From NCBI GenBank assembly GCA_026710565.1, contig JAPOQV010000116.1, positions 1 to 5,005 of the forward strand: 5,005 nt of DNA. The letters are read 5' to 3'. Source of the stretch: Spirochaetaceae bacterium (lineage in GTDB: Bacteria > Spirochaetota > Spirochaetia > SZUA-6 > Bin103). Positions 1 through 5,005 of the stretch are shown in pieces; positions within the stretch are counted from its first letter, which is position 1; every line of letters starts with the position of its first letter. A program made the position numbers and the translations under genes. The notes under the pieces were generated by a model. It was not told the DNA's origin. It did no database searches and saw nothing but the letters and a program-made list of their open reading frames with translations.

Positions 1-235
1 GACCTCGGCGCTCGACCCGGAGATGATCAAGGAGGTGCTCGACGTGATGGTGGACGTCGCGGAGTCGGGCATGACCATGCTGGTCGTCACGCACGAGATG
101 GGCTTCGCCTCGCAGGTCGCCGACCGCGTCATGCTCATGGACGAGGGCCAGATCGTCGAGCAGAACACCCCGGACGAGTTCTTCAACAACCCGCGGTCCG
201 ACCGCACCAAGCTGTTCCTGAGCCAGATCCTGTAG
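1..235 (+). CDS. Polar amino acid ABC transporter ATP-binding protein, C-terminal fragment (5' end outside window)
   Basis: This is the last 77 codons of an ABC ATPase, read from base 2 and ending at TAG (233-235). The fragment begins with TSALDPE, the segment just after Walker B that contains the D-loop. The switch histidine follows in VVTHEMGFA (His at fragment residue 31). The ending [18 protein letters not shown], then an R-T-K-x-F-L-S-x-I-L tail, is characteristic of the GlnQ/HisP-type family, which powers uptake of glutamine, glutamate, histidine, arginine and similar amino acids at the inner face of the membrane. Walker A, the Q-loop and the LSGGQ signature must lie to the left of the window. 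The length from the D-loop to the stop is normal, so the C terminus looks intact. The substrate cannot be told from this part. The gene converges on the minus-strand operon with only 7 bases between stop codons, so it is a separate transcription unit. Confidence 0.93.
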   Translation, partial: TSALDPEMIKEVLDVMVDVAESGMTMLVVTHEMGFASQVADRVMLMDEGQIVEQNTPDEFFNNPRSDRTKLFLSQIL

Positions 236-242
236 CCGCCGA

Positions 243-1376
243 TCAGGAGTCGCGCACGGATCCGTCGTAGCCGAGCGGGGTGGCCAGGACCTTGTCCTGC
301 ACCGGATGGCGGGCGAGCGCGGCGTCGTCCAGCTCGATGCCGAGGCCGGGGCCGTCCGGGACCAGCAGGTAGCCGTCCTCCAGGACCAGGGGCTCGGTCA
401 GCAGGTCGCTCTTGGGCGGCTCGGCCTCGCCGGTGTACTCCTGCAGGGCGAAGTTCGGGATGCAGGCGTCGAGCTGCACGCAGGCGGCGGTGCTGACCGG
501 GCTGAGCGGGTTGTGCGGGATCACCTTCACGTGGTGCGCCTCCGCCATGGCGGCCACCTTCTTGCACCCTGACATCCCTCCGCACAGGCACAGGTCGGGG
601 CGCACGTAGGCGGCGCCGCCCGCCTCCAGCACCTGCTGGAACTCGAAGATGGTGGTGAACCGCTCGCCGGTCGCGATCGGCAGGTTGCAGCGCTCGTGCA
701 CCTCGCCCATCACCGCGGGGCTGTCGGGGAGCATCGGATCCTCGTAGAAGTACGGGCTGAACCGCTCCAGCCGGCGTCCCAGGGCGATGGACTCCGCGGG
801 CGCCATGCGGCGGTGGATCTCGACGCACAGGTCGACCTCAGCGCCTACCGCGTCGCGCACCGCGGCTACCGCGCGCACCGCCTCGTCCGCCCACTTGGCG
901 TAGGAGTGGTAGCGGGGGAAGTCGGGCCCGAACGGGTCGAAGCGCACGGCCGTGAAGCCGGCGTCGACCTTGACGCGCGCGTCGGCGGCCAGGTCGTCGA
1001 TGGTGCCGCCGGCCACGTGCATGTAGCAGCGCACCCGGTCGCGGGTCCGGCCGCCCAGCAGGTCGTGGATGGGCACGCCCAGCCGCTTGCCCTTGATGTC
1101 CCACAGGGCGATGTCGATCGCCGACAGCGCCCCCTGCACGACCGAGCCCATGAAGTGCGACGAGCGGTACAGCCACTGGTAGTGGTGCTCGATGCGGTCC
1201 GGGTCCTGCCCCACCAGGTAGCGGGCCATCACCTCGATCATGGTCGCGGTGGGCCGCTGCCAGCCGTGCACGCCACCCTCGCCGATGCCGACGGTACCGT
1301 CCTCGCAGTACACCTTGAGCAGCAGCCACCGGTCCCAGAGGATGGGCTCGACCCGCTCGATCCTGGTCTTGTTCAT
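243..1376 (-). CDS. Enolase-superfamily sugar-acid dehydratase, mandelate racemase/D-galactonate dehydratase-like
   Basis: A complete 377-residue protein, the usual size for the mandelate racemase/muconate lactonizing enzyme family. Members abstract the proton alpha to a carboxylate using Mg2+. The closest match by eye is the DgoD (galactonate/mannonate dehydratase-like) branch, which turns an aldonate into a 2-keto-3-deoxy-aldonate in the cytoplasm. The N-terminal capping domain spans about residues 1-115 and contains the family signature ALSAIDIALWDIKGK (83-97). The barrel carries E186-I-H188, E212 in YEDP, E238 in GER, D261, H288 in PHNP and E313. From memory, E. coli DgoD uses D183, H185, E209, E235, D258, H285 and E310, which is a constant offset of three. 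The one change is Glu for Asp at the first metal ligand. The start is fixed by GAGGAGGA six bases upstream of ATG. It is the last gene of the operon, 22 bases after propeller protein B. The exact substrate is unknown; a racemase or another acid-sugar dehydratase is possible. Confidence 0.9.
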   Translation of the reverse strand: MNKTRIERVEPILWDRWLLLKVYCEDGTVGIGEGGVHGWQRPTATMIEVMARYLVGQDPDRIEHHYQWLYRSSHFMGSVVQGALSAIDIALWDIKGKRLGVPIHDLLGGRTRDRVRCYMHVAGGTIDDLAADARVKVDAGFTAVRFDPFGPDFPRYHSYAKWADEAVRAVAAVRDAVGAEVDLCVEIHRRMAPAESIALGRRLERFSPYFYEDPMLPDSPAVMGEVHERCNLPIATGERFTTIFEFQQVLEAGGAAYVRPDLCLCGGMSGCKKVAAMAEAHHVKVIPHNPLSPVSTAACVQLDACIPNFALQEYTGEAEPPKSDLLTEPLVLEDGYLLVPDGPGLGIELDDAALARHPVQDKVLATPLGYDGSVRDS

Positions 1377-1382
1377 GCGTCG

Positions 1383-1390
1383 TCCTCCTC
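1383..1390 (-). promoter_or_regulatory. Ribosome binding site of the dehydratase gene
   Basis: On the minus strand this reads GAGGAGGA, a near-perfect Shine-Dalgarno sequence, followed by a 6-base spacer and the ATG at 1376. It lies in the 22-base gap after the TAG of propeller protein B and supports the chosen start. It is the strongest ribosome site in the operon, which suggests the last enzyme is translated independently and well. Confidence 0.8.
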
Positions 1391-1398
1391 GAATCCGC

Positions 1399-2811
1399 CT
1401 AATTGAACCCGAACGAATACAGGCGGGCGCGGCCCCACAGGTAGAAGCGCAGCTTGAATCGCCGCGGCGCGCCGTTCAGGTCGGCGTGGCCATCCCAGCG
1501 GACCGGCACCGAGAGCCCATCGGTGATCACGTGCCGGCAGTCCTCGCGGCCGTCCCCCGGCACGACGCGGCCCGAATCGGCGTCCAGCACCTCCCCCTCG
1601 ATCCAGTGCCGATACGGAATCAGGTCGGAGACGTTCACGTGCACGGCGGCCGGCGTGTCGCCGGCCTCGATCGGCGCGGTGGTCGCCGTCGCCTGCGTGA
1701 GGCCGTCGCGGTTGCACAGGTGGGTGAAGCCGTCGCGGCGCAGCGTCGCCATGCCCATCTCGCACTTGAAATAGGGATAGGACAGGAAGCCGGTTCCGAA
1801 GTGCGAGAGCGCGGTATAGAACAGCACGACCCGGTCGTCGAACGGGATCATGCTGCCGCCGCCCAGCACCAGGAGCTCGTCGTCCCACGTTCCCCAGTCG
1901 CCCATCGGGATCACCGGCAGGTCGGGGCGGATGCGCCGGAACGGGCCCAGGCCGTCACGGCTTACCGCCAGCCGGCAGTCGCCGGCGTAGGCGCCGGCCA
2001 CGAGGTTGCGGCGCTTGCGGGTGCCCAGGGGCTCGGCGTGGTGCGGCCAGGGGATCACGGCGTCGAAGTCGTACAGCATCACGTACGCGCCGCGGTAGGG
2101 CAGGCCATAGATGAAGTGGATCTCCTGCTCGCGCCCGTCCGCCGGATCGATCACCGCGCGCGGTCCCTGGCGCAGGTGCTCCAGGTCGGGGCCGTACCAG
2201 GCGCCGTGCTGGGTGTAGACCTTGATGCGCCGCTCCGGGTCGGGGTCGGCGGGATCGTCGATCACGTCGGCGGTGTCGCCGATGGCGCAGGCGCGCTCCG
2301 GCGTCGGCGTCAGCGTCCAGTGGATGCCGTCGGCCGAGTAGTACGGGAAGTTGCGCTTGCCGTCGATGCCCGGAGCGTCCGACCAGGCCAGCGCCTGGTA
2401 GCGCCGCTCGGCGGGAGCGCCGTCGTCGACCGTCAGGCAGAAGTGGCTGGGGGCGCCGGGCACCGGGCGAAAGCAGATGTTGTTGTCGGTGGAGCCGCCG
2501 TAATCGTGGAGTCCCAGGAGCGGCTTCTCCCACAGCACGCCGTCGGCGCTAACGGCGTAGCCGATCGAGGCGATGCCCTCCAGGTCGGAGCCGTAGTACC
2601 AGCACTTGAAGACGGACTCGCCGGCGTCCCAGTGGATGTCGCCCGCCCAGTTGCCGACGCGCTTGCAGTCCCACTCGTGGGCGTGGCCGGGCTGCAGCAC
2701 CGGGTTGGCCGGGTGCTTGACGGCCGGCGTGGGCCGCAGGTCCACGTTGTCGCGGTCTTCGAGCTCGCCGAGGTCCAGGAACGGCACGACCGTGCCGGGC
2801 GTTGCGATCAT
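1399..2811 (-). CDS. Five-bladed beta-propeller glycosidase-like protein B (arabinanase/levansucrase/invertase-type fold), uncharacterised
   Basis: A complete 470-residue protein. The open frame continues upstream to 3246, but only the ATG at 2811 has a ribosome site (GAGGAG, 6-base spacer), and the extension would overlap protein A and reads as arginine-rich shadow. There is no signal peptide or membrane segment. Propeller-blade motifs include HPANPVL (33-39), FKCWYYG (68-74), IGYAVSADGVLWEKP (83-97), YYSADGIHW (157-165), GDTADVIDDP (178-187), YGLPYRGAYVMLYDFD (235-250) and LAVSRDG (281-287). These 'S-x-DG-x-x-W' repeats are the usual mark of GH32/43/68/117/130-like propellers. After about residue 370 comes a beta-sandwich ending in RFKLRFYL and LYSFGF. 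Acidic candidates for the active site are D179, D182 and the WGTWDDE patch (306-312). I see no GH32 NDPNG, RDP or EC motif, so activity and substrate are unassigned. It is a paralogue of the upstream gene A, 17 bases away. Confidence 0.82.
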   Translation of the reverse strand: MIATPGTVVPFLDLGELEDRDNVDLRPTPAVKHPANPVLQPGHAHEWDCKRVGNWAGDIHWDAGESVFKCWYYGSDLEGIASIGYAVSADGVLWEKPLLGLHDYGGSTDNNICFRPVPGAPSHFCLTVDDGAPAERRYQALAWSDAPGIDGKRNFPYYSADGIHWTLTPTPERACAIGDTADVIDDPADPDPERRIKVYTQHGAWYGPDLEHLRQGPRAVIDPADGREQEIHFIYGLPYRGAYVMLYDFDAVIPWPHHAEPLGTRKRRNLVAGAYAGDCRLAVSRDGLGPFRRIRPDLPVIPMGDWGTWDDELLVLGGGSMIPFDDRVVLFYTALSHFGTGFLSYPYFKCEMGMATLRRDGFTHLCNRDGLTQATATTAPIEAGDTPAAVHVNVSDLIPYRHWIEGEVLDADSGRVVPGDGREDCRHVITDGLSVPVRWDGHADLNGAPRRFKLRFYLWGRARLYSFGFN

Positions 2812-2817
2812 GTGTGT

Positions 2818-2823
2818 CTCCTC
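2818..2823 (-). promoter_or_regulatory. Ribosome binding site of propeller protein B
   Basis: GAGGAG on the minus strand, six bases (ACACAC) before the ATG at 2811. It selects that ATG over the much longer upstream open frame reaching 3246, which has no reason to be translated. It sits in the 17-base gap after the TGA stop of protein A (2829-2831). Confidence 0.8.
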
Positions 2824-2828
2824 ATCTG

Positions 2829-4265
2829 TCAACCTGACGCCCGGAACGCGTACAGGTCGGTGTTGTCCATCAGGAAGCGCAAGCGGACGGTCTTGCCTGC
2901 CAGCCGTTCGATGGCGGCGCCGTCGCCACGCCACGTCTGCTCCTGGCGGACGCCGTCGCGGGACAGCGGGTCCGCGTCCGCCGCCCCCAGGTCGCCGATC
3001 TCCGACAGGTCCTCGCGCAGCACGGCCGTGCGCAGGCTGGCGTTGCCGCCGCCGCCCAGGCCCACGGCGTTGATCAGCAACCGGCCGCCCGGCCACGTGA
3101 ACGGCCTGGTGACCACGGTGCCGGGAAAGCGGCGGGCGCGCAGCGAGCAGAAGCCGTCGCCGCGGAGCTGCGCGACGCCGATGGTGGCGCCGAAGGTGAG
3201 GTGGCGGTCGCCGTGCATGGCCGGGCCTCCCCACGAGTAGAACCACAGCGTCTCCATGTTCGGCGCTGGCGAGTTCGCCTCGTTCTGCGCCGCGGTGCGC
3301 ACCGGCGGCGACAGCGCGGTGTCGGTACGCGCCGCGTCATAGGCCCCCACGCGGCCGCCGCCGGGCGTGGGCGAGAAGAACGGCCCGCGTGGCCGAAGGC
3401 GCTGCCAGGTGACGCTGTCGCGGCTGGTCAGGAGCTCCATCTCCGCCCACGGCCGGTCGTGCTCCCAGTACCACTGGAACAGGCCGACGTAGGTGCTCTC
3501 GTAGCGGAAGCCGTAGGCGTGGTAGATCTGCCCGGCCGGGTCGTCCTCCAGGTCCGGGGTCAACACGCGGCGCGGCGGGCCGTCGGCGGCGTCCGGGTTG
3601 ATGGCCACCCGGTGGGCGCTGCGCACCAGCCCCCAGCGCCTGGCGTCCTCGTTGCCGCGGCTGAGCAGCACGTACGGAAACTCCGGATCCGGCCCCCGCA
3701 GGGCCGTGCAGCGGTCGTGCATGCCGTGGTCGACGCCGTGCGGCATGGGCCGCTCCCAGCGCCAGTGCACGCCGTCGGCGGAGCGCAGGATGTAGCCCTT
3801 GTAGTTCCAGGTGCCCGCCTCGCACGAGCTGATCACCAGCGTCCACGGCTCGTCGCCGTGCTCGGGCTCGTGCAGGATCGTCGCGGAGCCGGTACCGCCC
3901 ACCTGCCCCATGTCCAGCACGATGTTGGTCCAGCCGCCGTCGTGCGCGCGCACCACGTCCAGCTCCGGCCGCTCCCAGTGGAAGCCGTCGGTGGAGGTGA
4001 GCATGCAGACCGCGTAGGTGATCTCCGGATAGGCGGGCGGGTTGAGCGTGGCGTACCAGAGCTTCCACAGGCCGTCGGCCGGATCGATGTAGACGCCGGC
4101 CAGGTAGACGACGCCCGAACCCTCCCAGGGCGCGTCCGGCGCGTACACGGGATTGCCCCAGTAGCGAAACGGCTGATGGATGACCCGCTGCACGCGCACG
4201 CTCTGCTCGATCACCTCGTCGTCCAGGAAGAGCTGCGCTTCCCGCGCGTCGATCTTCACTGCCAT
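2829..4265 (-). CDS. Five-bladed beta-propeller glycosidase-like protein A, uncharacterised
   Basis: A complete protein of 478 residues from the ATG at 4265, or 476 from the GTG two codons later. The N terminus AQLFLDDEVIEQSVRVQRV (10-28) resembles the 'q-L-F-l-D-d-x-l-I-E' opening common in planctomycete-type propeller proteins; it is not a signal peptide. Blade motifs follow: NPVYAPDAPWEG (38-49), DGLWKLWYAT (64-73), LTSTDGFHWERP (89-100), ILRSADGVHW (159-168), HDRCTALRGPDPE (183-195), YGFRYESTYVGLF (251-263) and LTSRDSVTW (279-287). The tail (about 375-478) is a probable beta-sandwich with GTVVTRPFTWPGG (382-394), then KTVRLRF and LYAF. The fold class is that of GH32/43/68/117/130 enzymes, but no signature of those families is visible, so the reaction is unknown. 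A glycosidase, a phosphorylase, or a binding protein without catalysis are all possible. It shares blade motifs, the YG-x-x-Y-x-x-x-YV-x-L block and the C-terminal domain with gene B, so the pair is probably an old tandem duplication. The ASPIC gene ends 7 bases upstream. Confidence 0.82.
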   Translation of the reverse strand: MAVKIDAREAQLFLDDEVIEQSVRVQRVIHQPFRYWGNPVYAPDAPWEGSGVVYLAGVYIDPADGLWKLWYATLNPPAYPEITYAVCMLTSTDGFHWERPELDVVRAHDGGWTNIVLDMGQVGGTGSATILHEPEHGDEPWTLVISSCEAGTWNYKGYILRSADGVHWRWERPMPHGVDHGMHDRCTALRGPDPEFPYVLLSRGNEDARRWGLVRSAHRVAINPDAADGPPRRVLTPDLEDDPAGQIYHAYGFRYESTYVGLFQWYWEHDRPWAEMELLTSRDSVTWQRLRPRGPFFSPTPGGGRVGAYDAARTDTALSPPVRTAAQNEANSPAPNMETLWFYSWGGPAMHGDRHLTFGATIGVAQLRGDGFCSLRARRFPGTVVTRPFTWPGGRLLINAVGLGGGGNASLRTAVLREDLSEIGDLGAADADPLSRDGVRQEQTWRGDGAAIERLAGKTVRLRFLMDNTDLYAFRASG

Positions 4266-4266
4266 A

Positions 4267-4273
4267 CCCCCTT
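4267..4273 (-). promoter_or_regulatory. Ribosome binding site of propeller protein A, ambiguous start
   Basis: The minus strand reads TGAAGGGGGTATGGCAGTG. AAGGGGG overlaps the TGA stop of the ASPIC gene. It lies only one base from the ATG at 4265 but seven bases from the in-frame GTG at 4259, which is the better spacing. Translation may begin at either codon, changing the product by two residues. The overlap of stop and ribosome site suggests translational coupling with the gene before it. Confidence 0.55.
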
Positions 4274-5005
4274 CAACGATGCTCGTCGAGCGCCACCACG
4301 TCCATCGTGCAGCCCGCGGGGCGCTCCAGCCGCAGGCGCCGGTTGACCTCGACCGCGTGCGCGGCCGTGTCGCAGCCGTCCGGCCACTCGACGCGGAGCT
4401 CGTCGGCGACGGTCGCGTCGCCAAGACCGAAGTGAGCGCTCAGCTCGGAGGACCCGAGGTAGCCGCCGCCGGTCTCGATGTGCCGGGTCTGTGTCATGTC
4501 TCCGGTACGGACGCGCACCACCGCGCCGACCCCGTCGGCCGGCACCGGCAGGTCCAGCGCGGGACGCAGCTCGACGCGCAGCCAGTTGCCCGAGGCGGTC
4601 CCGCCCGTGTTGGCGACCAGGGTCGGCACGCCGCGGCTGTTGATGATCAGCAGGTCCTGGTCGCCGTCGTCGTCGTAGTCGAAGCGAACCAGTCCGCGGC
4701 CTTCCGCGCGGTGGTCCAACCCGGCCTCCGCGGCGACGTCCCGGAAATTGCCGTCGCCCCGGTTGTGGAAGACGCGCGTCGCGTCCTTCAGCCACTCCTG
4801 CTGACCCTCGGCGTTCTCCCCGTGCCAGCCGTTGGTGGTGACCAGGTCCACCAGGCCGTCGTGGTCCAGGTCGGCGGCCACGACGCCCCATCCCCAGCCG
4901 CCGCGCGCGAGTGGTCCGCGGGTGCGCGGGCCGGGGTCGAAGGCCCCGCCTCCGAGGTTGCGGTACAGGTAGTTGCCGGTCCCCGGCACAGGTCCGGTCA
5001 GGTCC
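4273..5005 (-). CDS. FG-GAP/VCBS-repeat and ASPIC/UnbV-domain protein (CRTAC1-type), C-terminal part (5' end outside window)
   Basis: The frame is open to the right edge, giving 243 residues before TGA (4273-4275). It has two clear FG-GAP/VCBS calcium-binding loops, DLDHDGLVD (fragment residues 45-53) and DYDDDGDQD (109-117). Each follows the usual 'N-x-L-Y-x-N-x-G-x-G-x-F' type element: NYLYRNLGGGAF (11-22) and the stretch from VFHNRGDGNF (78-87). Residues about 140-210 match the ASPIC/UnbV domain, with NWLRVEL, D-G-V-G-A-x-V-R-V, GGGYLGSSE, FGLGD and VEWPDG in the right order. Such proteins are normally exported, with a seven-bladed integrin-like propeller in front; the N terminus and any signal peptide are outside the window. 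Internal GTG and ATG codons are not credible starts because the repeat homology runs through the edge. Two cysteines (211, 232) flank the last strand segment and could pair in an exported protein. The role is unknown; binding to matrix or carbohydrate is a common guess for the family. Confidence 0.9.
   Translation of the reverse strand, partial: DLTGPVPGTGNYLYRNLGGGAFDPGPRTRGPLARGGWGWGVVAADLDHDGLVDLVTTNGWHGENAEGQQEWLKDATRVFHNRGDGNFRDVAAEAGLDHRAEGRGLVRFDYDDDGDQDLLIINSRGVPTLVANTGGTASGNWLRVELRPALDLPVPADGVGAVVRVRTGDMTQTRHIETGGGYLGSSELSAHFGLGDATVADELRVEWPDGCDTAAHAVEVNRRLRLERPAGCTMDVVALDEHR

Larger units (their letters stand above)
243..5005 (-). other. Probable operon: ASPIC protein, propeller A, propeller B, dehydratase
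   Basis: Four genes on the same strand are separated by 7, 17 and 22 bases. Those gaps have room for ribosome sites but none for promoters or terminators. I looked for -35/-10-like elements and hairpins in the gaps and saw none. The promoter and any regulator gene must lie beyond base 5005. The order suggests export or recognition, sugar processing and acid-sugar dehydration in one transcript, though that functional link is inference. Confidence 0.7.

Noticed and set aside
228..248. A small inverted repeat TCCTG/CAGGA spanning the two convergent stop codons, considered as a shared terminator.
   Set aside because: The stem is only 5 bp with an 11-base loop and has no T-run on either side. It is within chance expectation and also lies inside coding sequence.
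1377..1424. A slightly AT-richer patch around the B/dehydratase junction, considered as an internal promoter.
   Set aside because: No credible -35/-10 pair is visible, and most of the patch is the coding end of B and a ribosome site.
1240..3240. A 666-codon plus-strand open frame antisense to propeller B and parts of its neighbours.
   Set aside because: It has no recognisable domains, is low-complexity (rich in V, A, R, G, H), has no ribosome site and lies opposite genes with clear family motifs. Long antisense frames are expected in GC-rich coding DNA.
2812..3246. An N-terminal extension of propeller protein B by 145 codons.
   Set aside because: The extension is arginine/proline-rich shadow sequence overlapping gene A. 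A good ribosome site supports the ATG at 2811.
3201..4346. A 381-codon plus-strand open frame antisense to propeller A.
   Set aside because: It has the same shadow composition, rich in V, A, R, H and G, with no motifs. The opposite strand encodes clear propeller blades throughout.
4660..4680. A short GTC-type trinucleotide run, considered as a microsatellite.
   Set aside because: It simply encodes the aspartate-rich calcium loop DYDDDGDQD of an FG-GAP repeat on the minus strand.

Overview
The window is GC-rich chromosomal DNA, packed almost end to end with protein-coding sequence. It contains the tail of one plus-strand gene and a tight minus-strand gene string that runs off the right edge. 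No RNA genes, mobile elements, CRISPR arrays or long repeats were seen. The mix of a DgoD-type enolase-superfamily dehydratase, two signal-less beta-propeller glycosidase-like proteins and an FG-GAP/ASPIC (CRTAC1-type) protein is typical of uncultured marine, sponge-associated or soil heterotrophs such as SAR202-like Chloroflexota, Poribacteria, Latescibacterota or Planctomycetota. This taxonomic guess is inference only; the sequence does not settle it.

Layout. Bases 1-235 (+) hold the last 77 codons of a polar amino acid ABC transporter ATPase. Seven bases later the minus-strand string ends. Read in its own direction, from right to left, it holds: the C-terminal 243 residues of an FG-GAP/ASPIC protein (5005-4273); a 478-residue five-bladed-propeller protein, here called A (4265-2829); a diverged paralogue of 470 residues, here called B (2811-1399); and a 377-residue mandelate racemase/galactonate dehydratase-like enzyme (1376-243). 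The gaps are 7, 17 and 22 bases. Good Shine-Dalgarno sequences precede B and the dehydratase, and one before A sits at an unusual distance from the ATG. No internal promoter was seen, so the string reads as one operon whose promoter lies beyond the right edge.

How the genes may work together (inference). The two propeller proteins have the fold class used by GH32/43/68/117/130 enzymes. They have no visible signal peptide and no recognisable family catalytic signature. They could release or rearrange a sugar or uronic/aldonic acid unit inside the cell, which the dehydratase would convert to a 2-keto-3-deoxy acid. The ASPIC protein may be a surface or secreted calcium-binding propeller. The ABC transporter gene runs the other way and is probably unrelated. 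The most interesting part is the tandem A/B pair tied to a dehydratase, with an E-x-H in place of the usual D-x-H metal/base motif.
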